NCBI RefSeq assembly: GCF_040712315.1
Contig: NC_134020.1
Span: forward strand, 46,547,751-46,611,750
Source: Castanea sativa
Taxonomy: Eukaryota; Streptophyta; Magnoliopsida; Fagales; Fagaceae
Direction: 5' to 3'
DNA: 64,000 nucleotides
Notes under the pieces: generated by a model
The model's database searches: none
What the model saw: the letters and a program-made list of their open reading frames with translations, nothing else
What the model was told of the DNA's origin: nothing
In this document: piece by piece, positions 45,486 to 56,983 of the stretch
How the letters are laid out: each line of letters opens with the position of its first letter
How positions within the stretch are numbered: the stretch's first letter is position 1
Program-made: the position numbers and the translations under genes

Positions 45486-48035
45486 ATGGGTAGGTTTAAG
45501 TGTCTAGTTGATACCGCTGCTGGGATGGAAGGCTTTAGGGCCAAATACCGCATTCCCAGCGATGTAGGACTAAAATATTGCTCGGCAGAAGCTGTGGCCA
45601 GTTCTAGGAAAGAGGGAGAGGTTATCATCCCAATGATAGCCTTCATAGAGGGTGGGATGACCCTCCCAATGAGACCTGTAACTAGGGAGTACCTTCGCAA
45701 CCACAGGTTGTGTCCCGATCAGTGCCTCCTAAACGTTTTTAGAGTTTTGGGTAGTGTAGATGCTCTAAACGAGCAGATTGGTTTAAACCTCACATGGCAC
45801 GATGTCGTGTTCCTATATGAGTCCCATAAACTTTCTAAGGTAGGTTATTATATTAAGTCTCGGTCCAGCACCGTTAGGCTGATCTCCTGTCTGCCCAAAT
45901 CCAACAAAGGCATGAAGGACGGCTACTTGATCGTGTCTGGGAACTGGCACGACGGCCTCCACTGCCCAGTTGAGTAGGGGGATCCAGGTGCGATGCCGTA
46001 GGATTAATCTCCCCACAACACAACTTCTTATAACACACACAGAAATGCATATTCACTCTTACTTAAACTTGTTTAATATTTGTGTGAATCTGACCAGGTT
46101 TGTTTGTTTTGATGTCTTTTTTGCAGATAAGCAACACGTGCGTCCTCGTCTGAGTCACTGTAACGTCGCGGATCTAAACCGAGTACTTCGCTCCGAGGTG
46201 TTCGTCAGCAAGGACCTACAACTTAGAGCCGCCCATCTGATTTTAGGATACGATCCCATCTCCTCAGACTTCCAAGAAATAGAAAACGCCATAATCGCGG
46301 GAGACCGGAGACGAAGAAAAATAAACGTAGCCCGGCCGAACTTTTTAGACGACCGCGACCTCTCGGACGCTCCTAACACCGTTTTGTACAACCAACCTAT
46401 AGCAGCAATTCCCCTTGCTGTGCACTCACAAGCAACTGTCGTTCCAGAAGAGCAGGTGTCCTCTTCACACACACTCGACGACGAGATAGATCAATTCCGT
46501 CTCGAAGACACCGAGAGACCTCGCGGGAACCAGTTTGTGGTACTTTCGGACGAGGAGGAAGAAGCCGCCGAGGCCTCTGGAATTGCAGGGTTTGTGATTG
46601 CCTTACCCGAGGACGGATCCGAAGAAGACATAGGTAGAATGCAGGGCCTCCTTTCCAACAGAGCTGCTAAGGTTGTAGAGAAGAAGACGGGGACATCCCA
46701 AGTTCCCCCAGCTTTACCACCTCCCCCTCCTCCAGCTGAGCCAAAACTTCCAGCCGAGGATCCCAAGAAAAAGAGGAAGGGGGATACCGAGGGGACACTT
46801 AATAAGGACCCCAAGAAACCACGACAACAACACCCACCGGCCCAGCAGCAGAAGCTGGACAAAGGCAAGGGCAGGGCCCGCTCGGTTGAAATCGGGGAAT
46901 TCAGGGACGAGGCTGAAGTGCGCCGAGCACCGACCACCTGGTCCCCCGATCTAAGACTGGACGGCGCACCCATCTCCTGCCAGTCCAGTATAAGGGCGGT
47001 TCAACAAGGCCATGCCCACCACTTGGCCGAGGTTTTGGAACGCCCTCTCCTGCTGCCCAAGGACATGGAGACCTTGGAAAAAATGGGCCAGCCACAACTA
47101 TTCCTCTCATTGAAAAGAGACTTAGCGTTGGTAAGTTTTTCCCTTTTTTTAGGAAGATTCCACTTTTAACAATATTTATAAGTAAGTTTGTTTTTTACTA
47201 TTCCTAACTCCATCATCCTTTGTTACAGGCTATCCAGGAGGTCTTTGTAGCCGAGAAGTTTATAGAAGACACTCGGAAGGTAGCCAAAACTGAGCTCGAA
47301 ATCAGACTGGAAACTGAGAAGTCCTTGGGCACAGCCCTTGCTGAGAATGAGAAGTTGACCTCAGAGGTGGCGGATCTGAGGAGAGAGAAAAATGGGGTCG
47401 AATCAAACTTGAAGACCATGAAGACCCAGATAGAAGGACAGCGCAAGCTCCTTCGTGAAAGAGATGAAGAGCTCTCCCAAGCTCAAAGGGAGTGCTCGGA
47501 TCTGAAAAAGCAACTGGCGCTGATGAAGGAAGAAGCCAGCTCCTTCCAACTCTCTCTTCAAGCTGCCAAGCAGGCAAGTTTCGATGAAGGGGTAGCAACC
47601 ACCGAGGAGCAGCTGACAGAGGAGTTCGCGGCTTTATGCCGCGAATACTGTCAAAAAGTATGGGGGGAAGCTTTAAACGTAGCAGGAGTTCCCCAATCTT
47701 CGGATCTGAGGAAGTCCGAGAACGTTTGGCTTCCCCTAGAAATACAGGAGATTGAAGAGGCTCCTGCTGCCACTGCTACCCCTGAGACAACTCTTCCTGC
47801 TCTACCTCCGGTGGCCCCACAGCAAACTCCTGATCCTACAGAACCTTCTGGTTCCAACAAAGAGAAGGAAGGAGGAGGGGATGCAGAGAAGGACCTGAAC
47901 CAGACAGTGGAACCTAACGTCTTTCCAGCGAAGACAGCAGATAAGGGAAAGCAAGTTTTGACACCCTTTGAGCTGGAGTTGAGGGAGACCGAGGGCACTA
48001 GTACCTCTCAGCAAGACCCCCCTACAAAAGCTTAG
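45486..48035 (+). CDS. Antisense extra ORF of the Gypsy element (putative gypsy-type transposase domain, coiled coil)
   Basis: Three exons fit in phase: 45486-45987, 46127-47130 and 47229-48035, antisense to gag-pol. Exon 1 resembles the Pfam domain named transposase (putative) gypsy type (pattern RIPSDVGL, GEVIIPMIAFIEGGMTLP, then LCPDQCLLNVFRVLG). Exon 2 is acidic and proline-rich (PPPPPPAEPKLP) with basic patches (PKKKRKG, a nuclear-localisation-like motif). Exon 3 is a long heptad coiled coil (roughly its first 110 residues). An in-frame TAG at 45975-45977, four codons before the exon 1 donor, interrupts this copy; without the intron the frame also ends there. The function of such proteins in Tat-type elements is unknown, so the product is described, not assigned. 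The start was chosen as the first Met after the LTR that opens the conserved domain. Confidence 0.7.
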
Positions 48036-48550
48036 GGCCTATCTTTAGGACTTCTCTTTTTCCATGTTTGAATTATATATATGTAATGTATATTTGATTA
48101 ATTAATGAAGAACAATTTCATTTTGCTTTTCACTTGGGTTGTATCTGTTTTACTTTACTTTTTTTTTTTTTTGTATTTGTTATAAAGACTGCCATTAGCA
48201 CATAATAAAAATTTCGCAGAGTAAACAAATCTAACTCCAAGGATTGCACAAACATAACTTCCACATAATCATATTCACATTATTAAAGGTTTAACAAAAG
48301 GTGGTATGGTTGAAATGTTTAAACAGTGCCTTTGATTAAAAAAAGAAGAAGATCCTGTATAACGATTAAACCTTTGTTATGTACAACATCCTTTCTAGTA
48401 GGATGTAAGGTCCGAGGGCCATTCCTTACACAAATTTGCTTGACATTTAAGGATATAAGACTTAAGATCCAAATTAATAAACAGCAACGCATTAACACCC
48501 AGGCATAATCAGAACTTAACTTTAATCAAAGTCGTTGTCCAAAGATAAGT

Positions 48551-49337
48551 CTTAACCAATCTTTCGTTTAATTCTTAAGAATTGTAACTTCAAATGTTAA
48601 TTTTCCCAAAGTAGGAGGTCCGAAGACCCGGCATAACTAAGGTTCTGTTTAACAAACGACAAGACATCAATTTTCACAAGGTTTGTGATCCGAGGATGAC
48701 ACTTAACCAAGTTTCTGTTTGATTCTTAAAAATTGTAACTTCAAATGTTAATTTTCCCAAAGTAGGAGGTCCGAAGACCCGGCATAACTAAGGTTCTGTT
48801 TAACAAATGACAAGACATCAATTTCCACGAGGTTTGTGATCCGAGGATGACACTTAACCAAGTTTCTGTTTGATTCTTAAAAATTGTAACTTCAAATGTT
48901 AATTTTACCAAAGTAGGAGGTCCGAAGACCCGGCATAACTAAGGTTCTATTTAACAAATGACAAGACATCAATTTCCACAAGGTTTGTGATCCGAGGATG
49001 ACACTTAACCAAGTTTCTGTTTGATTCTTAAAAATTGTAACTTCAAATGTTAATTTTCCCAAAGTAGGAGGTCCGAAGACCCGGCATAACTAAGGTTCTG
49101 TTTAACAAATGACAAGACATCAATTTCCACAAGGTTTGTGATCCGAGGATGACACTTAACCAAGTTTCTGTTTGATTCTTAAAAATTGTAACTTCAAATG
49201 TTAATTTTCCCAAAGTAGGAGGTCCGAAGACCCGGCATAACTAAGGTTCTGTTTAACAAATGACAAGACATCAATTTCCACAAGGTTTGTGATCCGAGGA
49301 TGACACTTAACCAAGTTTCTGTTTGATTCTTAAAAAT
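48551..49337. repeat. 151-bp tandem repeat array, about 5.2 copies
   Basis: GTAGGAGGTCCGAAGACCCG recurs at 48611, 48762, 48913, 49064 and 49215, exactly 151 bp apart. Copies 2-5 are nearly identical; the first is more diverged. The array lies in the 3' untranslated part of the Gypsy element between integrase and the extra ORF. Confidence 0.95.
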
Positions 49338-49400
49338 AATAACTGCGAGCATCAGAGCTACCCATAACTTTGAAATATTAATTGACAAAAGCTCATTTCA

Positions 49401-52400
49401 TTAATAATAATACATTCTAAGATTATTTACATTCCATGGACGTGGTACAATTTGTTCGTCTAGGTCAGCTAGCCTATACGACCCTATGCCTGCTATTGAA
49501 ACAATGCGATAGGGGCCTTCCCAGTTAGGTCCCAGCTTACCCCAAGCTGGGTTCTTAGAAGTGCCTACAACTTTCCTTAATACAAGATCACCAAGCGCAA
49601 GTGGCCTTAGCTTCACGTGGGCGTCATATCCTCGTTTTAATTTCTGCTGATAATAAGCCATTTGGACCATAGCTGCCTCACGCCGTTCCTCAAGTAAATC
49701 AAGATCTTTCTCTAGAAGTCCCTTGTTATTCTCTGGACTAAAAGAACTTGTCTTTAGAGTAGGAAAACCAGATTCCAATGGTATCACCGCCTCGGCTCCA
49801 TAAGTCATAGAGAATGGCGTTTCTCCAGTGGACCTGCGCGGAGTGGTCCGATACGTCCACAGGACATGAGGGAGCTCCTCTACCCATTTGCCTTTCGCAT
49901 CATCCAACCTCTTCTTGAGCCCGTTGACTATGACCTTGTTAACGGCCTCGGCTTGCCCATTTCCTCGAGGATAAGCTGGGGTAGAATATCTATTTGTGAT
50001 ACCCATGTCACCACAATATTGCATAAAGGCGTTGCTGTCAAATTGAACGCCGTTGTCTGAGATAAGTGTATGCGGAATACCAAATCTAGTAACAATATTT
50101 TTCCATATAAATTTCTTGGAATCAACATCTCGGATATTGGCTAAGGGCTCAGCTTCAACCCATTTAGTGAAGTAGTCTGTTCCCACGAGCAGCCATCTTT
50201 TGTTGCCAGCAGCTCTCGGAAATGGCCCTACAATGTCCAAACCCCATTGTGCGAAAGGCCAAGGGCTGGAGAGGGGGTTAAGAACCCCTCCAGGTTGGTG
50301 GATATTAGGAGCGAACCTCTAACATTGATCACATTTTCTGACATAATCCTGAGACTCCCTCTGCATATTAGGCCACCAATAACCCTGAGTCAGGGCTCTA
50401 TGGGCTAAGGACCTTCCCCCAATGTGGCTCCCACAAATTCCTTCATGCAATTCCTCCAGTAATGTTTCTGTTGATTCAGGGTGTACACACAACAAGTACG
50501 GTCCTGAAAATGATCGTTTGTATAGCTTCTGTTCCTCGGACAACCAGAAACGCGGCGCCTTTCGACGTACCTTTTCTGCTTCAACCCTGTCCTCAGGAAG
50601 AATGTCATTTTTAAGAAAAGATATGATCGAATCCATCCAGCTAGGGCCAGGCCTTATTAGATGGATGCGAGGTGCGTTAGCAGTTACAAGAGAAGGTTCT
50701 ACCAAATCCTCAACGAGAATAACCCTAGGCAGATCTTGAGCCGAGGATGTTGCCAACGTAGCCAAAGAATCTGCATGAGTGTTTCCACTCCTAGAGACGT
50801 GAGCTAAGGAAAAGGAGTCGAATTCAGCCTGCTGACGCTTGACCTGGGCCAAATATTCTTGCATTCTGGGGTCTCTAGCCTCCATGGTCCCCATGACTTG
50901 GCCGACCACTAACTGAGAGTCCGAGAACACATGGATTTCCTTGCCACCCATCTTATGTACCATTTGCATGCCTACCAAGACTGCTTCATACTCGGCCTCA
51001 TTATTAGTAGCCGAGAAGGCCAATCTCAAAGATTTTTCGAAGACAATTCCTTCAGGGGACATTAGAACAAGTCCAACACCTGATCCTTTCTGATTAGCAG
51101 CCCCATCCACATAAACTCTCCAAGCCGAGGGCGATACGGCTGTGATCACACCAACTGATTTTTCACCCATGTGTGCTTCTTTTGAAGTTTCTTCTAACAA
51201 TGGTTCAGTAAACTCTGCCACCAAATCAGCAAGGACCTGCCCCTTTACCGAAGTGCGAGGCTTGTATTTAACATCAAAGGCTCCCAAAATGGTTCCCCAT
51301 TTTGCCACCCTGCCAGAATAATCAGCACTACGCAACACAGCCTTGAGAGGCAACTAGGTCAAAATAACCACAGTATGAGATTGGAAATAATGAGGAAGTT
51401 TGCGCGTGGCGTGGACTACAGCCAGAAGTGCTTTTTCCAAGGGCAGATAGCGCACCTCGGCCTCATTCAAGGACTTACTAACGTAGTAGATCGGTCTCTG
51501 CACTCCATTTTCATTCCTTATAAGGACTAAGCTCACCGCGTGAATAGCCACGGCCAGATAAGCGAACAAAACCTCGTCCACCTCAGGGCGAGACAAAATG
51601 GGTGGGCGAGAAAGATAATGCTTAAGCTGTTGGAAAGCTAACTCGCAGTCCTCGGTCCATTGAAACCCTTTCCACTTGTTCAACAACTGAAAGAAAGGAC
51701 GGCACCGGTCAGCTGACTGAGAAATAAATCTATTCAACGCAGCAATCATTCCGGTCAATTTTTGAATCTCTTTTGGGTTCCGAGGCGGCTGCAAATTCTG
51801 AATAGCCTTAACCTGCACTGGGTTTACCTCTATGCCCCTATGAGTAATCATATATCCCAAGAACTTTCCAGATCCCACGCCAAAAGAACACTTGGAGGCG
51901 TTAAGGCGCAACTTATACTTCCTTAGCATCTGGAAGGTGTCGGCCAAATCTGTCATGTGCGAAGGTACTGTCTTACTCTTCACCACCATATCATCCACGT
52001 ATACTTTTATGGCTTTCCCCAGTTGCTATTCAAACATTCGGGTCATCATTCTTTGGTAAGTAGCCCCAGCATTTTTTAACCCAAATGGCATGACCTTATA
52101 ATGATAGTTCCCGGTTGGAGTAATGAAAGCAGTCTTCTCCTGATCTTCTAACGCCAAGGGAATTTGGTGGTAACCCTGGAAGGCGTCCAAGAAACTCATC
52201 CGAGGATGTCTGACAGTAGCATCTACCAGTTGATCAATCCGTGGCATTGGGAACGAATCTTTAGGATAGGCCTTGTTCAGATCAGTAAAGTCCACACATA
52301 CTCTCCACTTGCCGTTCTTCTTTTTAACAACAACAGTATGAGCCAACCATTCAGGGTAGAAAACTTCTTTGATAGCCCCCGCCCTTTTGAGTTTAAGGAC

Positions 52401-53168
52401 CTCCTCCTTCACAGCCTCAGAATGTTCTCGGGAAGATCACCGAGGTGGCTGCCTCCTCGGAACAATGGCAGGATTGACGTTTAAACGATGACAAATAAAG
52501 TTCGGATCTACGCCTGGAGCCTCATAGGGGTCCCATGCAAAGACATCTAAATTATCCTTCAGAAATTTCAACAACTCCATCTTCTCTTGATGTGGCAAAC
52601 GTATGCCAACTTGGAAGAACCTCTCTGGATCATCTGTTATTACAAACTTCTCTAACTCCTCACAAACAGCCTCATCTTCTGTCATCGCTCCAGGTGCCTC
52701 CGGAGCTGTTAATTGCTATGACTCCTGGATGGGCAAGGTTGATGACTCAATTTCTGACTGACGAAGCACCGCAGCCGATATGCATTGCCTAGCCACTACC
52801 TGGCTGCCGAGGATTTCCTCAACATGCTCCCCTGAGGGGAATTTCACCTTAACATGTAAGGTAGAGAAGACAGCTCCCAAAGCGTGCAGCCATGGCCTGG
52901 CGAGGATGGCTGTATATGGAGAGTACGCGTCAACCACAATGAAATCTACCTCAACCGTTTCTGTGCCGGATTGAACGGGTAAACGGATCTGTCCCTTCGG
53001 CACAACGGCCCTTCCTTCGAAGCTTATAAGTGGGGAGTCGTAAGGAGTTAGATCTTCCAACTTCAATCTTAGCCCTTTAAATAGATCAGGGTACATGATA
53101 TCTGCATTGCTGCCCTGATCTATCATCACCCTCCTCACATCATAATTCCCTATCCTGAAGGTAACCAC
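49401..53168 (-). pseudogene. Gypsy pol: protease, RT, RNase H, integrase (interrupted)
   Basis: One frame carries protease (VMIDQGSNADIMYPD), RT (VDFTDLNKAYPKDSFPMPR, then VYVDDMVVKS), RNase H (VYVDGAANQKGSGVGL with NNEAEYEAVLVG), the integrase zinc site (H, H and CDQC), the core (LDIVGPFPRA, LISDNGVQF, NGQAEAVNK) and a C-terminal GPY module (GPNWEGPYRIV). Five in-frame stops interrupt it: TAG at 52716-52718, TGA at 52437-52439, TAG at 52026-52028, TAG at 51354-51356 and TAG at about 50319-50321. Catalytic residues are otherwise retained, so this is a recently decayed copy. The RNase H of the (S)xxDG-EAEY type is the second, Tat-specific one. Confidence 0.88.
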
Positions 53169-54727
53169 AAGAGCATCGTCAGGGGCTGGATAGTCCCCAC
53201 TTTATCCTCCTCGGAGAAACCCAAAACAGGTAAAGTGCCCTTTAATCTCTTCGGCCTGCTACCCACATCCTCGGCCTGCGGATGGGAAACCGCCATCACC
53301 CTAGTGGGACCTGAGCCGGTCCTACCAGGTGCAGCGAAGATAACATTAATTGTTCCCAATGCTGGCCGAGATGAACTGTTCCTCTGGTTGTTTGAACTAA
53401 CTTGACTGACCTGCCCAGTGGGCTGACACAAGTGTTGCTTTAACTTTCCCTCACCGACGAGCTGCTCTAGATGGTTCCATAGGGTCCGACAGTTCTCTGT
53501 AGTGTGGCCCACATCCTGATGGTACTGACAGAAAAGGTTTTGATTTCTTCTCGCAGGGTCCCCTGCCATCTTGCCGGGCCATCTGAAGAAGGGCTCTTTA
53601 CGAACTTTTTCTAATAACTGATGCACTGGTTCTCGGAACACAGTATTTACAGCCTGAAGTGCTGCCGAGCCGGATTGTCCGAAGTAATCCCTCCTCGGCT
53701 TATTGTTGTGATATCTGTCAGACCTGAAATCCCTTCTCTCCTGCGGGATAACCTTCTCCTTTCCTTTCCCCTGCTGCTGGTTTTCCTCTACCCTTTTGTA
53801 TTCATCAATACGATCCATAAGACGGCGTACGCTGCGGACGGGCTTTTTCGTCAAAGACTTTCTTAGGTCGTGATCAGTAGGGAGACCCACCTTGAAGGTA
53901 TTAAGCGCCACCTCATCAAAGTCGCCGTCTATTTCGTTAAACATCTCCCAATATCGGTCGGAGTATGCTTTCAGTGTCTCCCCTTCCTTCATGACCATGG
54001 ATAGCAACGAGTCCAATGGCCGAGGGACTCTGCTACACGTAATGAACCGCGAAGCAAATGCCCTAGTTAGCTCCCCAAAGGAGCCTACAGATCCCGATTT
54101 GAGACCGTTAAACCATCTCATAGCCACAGGTCCCAAGCTGGAGGGGAAGACTTTACACATCAGAGTCTCGTTGTGAGAGTGCACTGCCATCCTTTGGTTG
54201 AAGTGACTCACGTGCTCCACCGGATCAGTTCGGCCATTATAGATGGTAAAGGTGGGCTGGGTGAACCTCCTGGGAAGCCTCCCCCTCTCAATCCTCCGTG
54301 AAAACGGAGATTTAGAGAATTGGTGCAACGCCCTACTCATGGTATCGTTGCCTAAGCCCCTAGAACGAAGCTTCTTACGCCTGCGGGTTGGCTGGTCGTC
54401 CTCCTCACCGGAGAATGTTGCGCTGGTGGGGGAACATGACCTTGAACTGTAGCCAAGTCCCCTATCGTTCTCTGAGGAAGAACTAGACGAGGACGGGGAA
54501 ACCTTACGTTTAGCACGGCGTAACTTCCTCTTTAAACGATTGATTTCCTTCTGCATGGATTTAGAACCCTCATCGTGGGTGGTGCTACCCCCTCCATGAG
54601 TATGGCTAGCCCCTGGGTATTCTGTATGGACGCTTCCCTCACGGTCCCTACGATGTTCAAGACGTTCGAAATGATCTTCCGGTTGTGATCCTTGTGACTC
54701 TGCATGGTGAGAGCCTAAGTCTGCCAT
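53150..54727 (-). CDS. Gypsy gag polyprotein
   Basis: 525 codons, starting MADLGSHHAESQGSQPEDHF. The N-terminus is charged and Ser-rich with a basic stretch (NRLKRKLRRAKRKV). The retrotransposon gag core follows (FTIYNGRTDPVEHVSHFNQR, then MRWFNGLKSGSVGSFGELTR). The zinc-knuckle-like CQYHQDVGHTTENC is CX2HX4HX4C, with His for the second Cys, as is common in Tat-lineage gags. A one-base deletion near 53190 (after TIQP) shifts the frame, so gag ends early and protease continues in another frame. It would form the capsid-like particle; this copy could still supply most of gag. Confidence 0.88.
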   Translation of the reverse strand: MADLGSHHAESQGSQPEDHFERLEHRRDREGSVHTEYPGASHTHGGGSTTHDEGSKSMQKEINRLKRKLRRAKRKVSPSSSSSSSENDRGLGYSSRSCSPTSATFSGEEDDQPTRRRKKLRSRGLGNDTMSRALHQFSKSPFSRRIERGRLPRRFTQPTFTIYNGRTDPVEHVSHFNQRMAVHSHNETLMCKVFPSSLGPVAMRWFNGLKSGSVGSFGELTRAFASRFITCSRVPRPLDSLLSMVMKEGETLKAYSDRYWEMFNEIDGDFDEVALNTFKVGLPTDHDLRKSLTKKPVRSVRRLMDRIDEYKRVEENQQQGKGKEKVIPQERRDFRSDRYHNNKPRRDYFGQSGSAALQAVNTVFREPVHQLLEKVRKEPFFRWPGKMAGDPARRNQNLFCQYHQDVGHTTENCRTLWNHLEQLVGEGKLKQHLCQPTGQVSQVSSNNQRNSSSRPALGTINVIFAAPGRTGSGPTRVMAVSHPQAEDVGSRPKRLKGTLPVLGFSEEDKVGTIQPLTMLLWLPSG

Positions 54728-54754
54728 AATATCCCTACCTCTTATAGACTAGGT

Positions 54755-54771
54755 CCCCACAGACGGCGCCA
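54755..54771 (-). other. Gypsy primer-binding site
   Basis: In element orientation TGGCGCCGTCTGTGGGGA lies two bases after the 5' LTR end. It is a common Tat/Athila-type tRNA-complementary site; the exact tRNA is not assigned. Confidence 0.75.
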
Positions 54772-54773
54772 AT

Positions 54774-55516
54774 TGTAAGTGCACAATTGCACCTGGCCCC
54801 AAGAACAGTTATGGGCTCAGGCCCAATGAGCCTTAAAAAATATGAATTTGTAGAGTGTGGGCTTGAAACCCAGGTTAGAAGTATGTGAGGATTAAATGAC
54901 AAGCCAAAGACTAGTAATACTTGGAAACAACAAGGAATGTTATGAATCAACCTCCTGGGACGTAAGCCAAGTGCTGTTCTTAAATTATCTCTTTCTTTCT
55001 GTTTCTGTTTCTTTTTTTCTTACAAAAGAGTCCGTCCCCCTTTTTCTTCCAGGTTCCTCCTTAAATACTTCTCTTTTTAATACTTTATACACGTGTTGCC
55101 CCAACTCCTCCCTTATCCTAGATATTTCTTTTCTTAGTGCCTTTGAACAATAACTAGAAGTTTCCTTCTACTATTCAAGTGTCACTTCCCCATTAATGCG
55201 GCCAGGGTGGTTGGTGTAGGGTCTTTAATGTGGAGGTAGCAGCCTTTATCTTTGATATTTCTCCAACATCGGTGCTTATAGGACATTCAAGAGTTCACTC
55301 CCTCTAACCATTGGTCTTGACCATGTCATTCCCTAACCTTTACCATGAAGTCCCGGGTTCTCCGGTGTCAGTCCGAGGGGAAAAATTTCCTCGGCCGGAT
55401 CCTCGGCGTATGGGCCGACCCGTAGTACTAACAAGTCCTAAACCCAAGAGCAGGTCGGCCTTCCTTAGCAAGACCCAACGGCCCATATTCCCATCAAGGT
55501 CTTTTTACCCCCCACA
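54774..55516 (-). repeat. Gypsy 5' LTR (743 bp)
   Basis: Same boundaries as the 3' LTR (TGTAAGTGC to CCCCACA on the plus strand). ORFs inside either LTR are non-coding shadows. Confidence 0.93.
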
Positions 55517-55521
55517 CTAAC

Positions 55522-55770
55522 CATTTCGGTCAACCAAGTATCCCACAAGATTACTGCTTCAACTTATTTTAAAATTCTCTCACGTGCCTTTTTTGCCGAA
55601 TAGCAAATCATATTTGCTTGATCGAAATTCCATTTTTTCCAACTTCAAATTTGAAATTCTAACCCAATCACAAATTGATCCACAAAATACAAAATAATCA
55701 AATGTTTAATTACAAGAAAACTTTGGCATAGAATATGCCAAAAAAAAAAAAACCTAACACCAATCATGAT
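55522..55770. other. Spacer between Gypsy element and solo LTR
   Basis: AT-rich, with a short A tract at 55741-55752. Nothing recognisable. Confidence 0.5.
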
Positions 55771-56706
55771 TGTTGGGTTAAGATAGCTTGACCCCGGTTA
55801 ATTAATTCAATTACCCAAGTTGATTAATTAGGTTTAATTGCATGCAAATCATGGAGGTACCAACAAATCACCAAAAATAATAAATGCAGCGAAAAATAAA
55901 TTTGACATGGTAATTTGTTGACAAATAGGGAAAACCTTGTAAGGCAAAAACTCCACCAGGTGATTTTAAGGTCACCACTCCAAAAAATTCACTAATCAAC
56001 AATCAAGTGGTTACAAGTATAATGAATCTTACCAACTACCCTGGTCTATCCCGAAATACCAACCTATAGTTGAACATTCGCTCCAATGCCTAATTGGACT
56101 TGATCTTGTAGTAACATTCTCTTCCTTGATGCACAAATCTCCAATTTGTAACTAACTCTTTTGCACGGATCCTAGTATGTGACTAACTCTAGCACTTGAA
56201 TGGTTATTGTTGGCTGCAAAGTTCTTTACTTCATCAACAATGAAAATCAAAAAGCACTTGGTTACAAAACCCAACGAAGTATAAATGCAATAACTTTTTA
56301 CAGAGAAATCAAGCACTTGGTGACTGAATCTGTACATGACGGCTTTTAAAATAAGCCTTACATATGTCTAGGGTTGTGAGAAAAGAAACCCAACCCATAC
56401 ACATAAACTTGGACCGGATTTTAGATTTGGAAATTCTGAAATCGTAATTCTCGATAGATCAAGCTGGTGTCAAGCTAACTATCGAGCTTTGAATTAAGTT
56501 TCAATAGCAACTATCTGTCGAATTATCTATCGAGAATTAATGAGCAGCTTTTCTTCGCTTGTTTCTTGAATTAATTTTCATGTCTTTAATACTTGACTTG
56601 AATAACATGTTTCTTAAAGTACTAAACCCATCTTAGATCTACCCAATTATAAGTAAAGTGTATTTTGTCCAAGAATTAGTCAATTACAAAAAATATGACC
56701 CTTACA
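55771..56706. mobile_element. Solo LTR (family A, copy 2)
   Basis: Starts TGTTGGGTTAAGATAG and ends ATGACCCTTACA (936 bp), flanked by the perfect 5-bp duplication ATGAT (55766-55770 and 56707-56711). It is homologous over most of its length to 10531-11546. Confidence 0.8.
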
Positions 56707-56983
56707 ATGATCCTGAGAATGGATTTAATGAAGCAAGTCTAGATTTGGAAGTAACCATATAAGAGCCATAACTTTTAATGATCCAATAGGGAAATTGCAT
56801 GGTTTTTAGAGGGAATCAACTCTTAAGGTTCATGCATTATGGAGCAATATTGTTACTACAAGATCTCAATTAAAAACGAAATTTGCTCTTTCTTTTTTAT
56901 ATGTTCAACTAAGCTTTATATATGTTGACATTGCATCCACTACCAATTCTATGTTTTGGATAATAAAGTTGGATATTTGTTAA

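Larger units (their letters stand above)
44228..55516 (-). mobile_element. Ty3/Gypsy LTR retrotransposon, Tat-like, with antisense extra ORF
   Basis: The element is 11.3 kb and its gag-pol reads on the minus strand. LTRs are 44228-44979 (3') and 54774-55516 (5'); the target duplication CTAAC is perfect at 44223-44227 and 55517-55521. In element orientation the primer-binding site TGGCGCCGTCTGTGGGGA follows the 5' LTR, and a polypurine tract TTTTGAGGGGCTAT precedes the 3' LTR. Order: gag, protease, RT, RNase H (two RNase H-like regions), integrase, then a long 3' region with a 151-bp tandem repeat and an ORF on the opposite strand. A long 3' region with an antisense ORF is known from Tat-lineage elements (Grande, Retand). 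Gag-pol has a frameshift and five in-frame stops, so it is not autonomous. Confidence 0.93.

Noticed and set aside
48551..49337. Regular repeats considered as a CRISPR array
   Set aside because: Units are contiguous 151-bp copies without unique spacers, in a plant retrotransposon.
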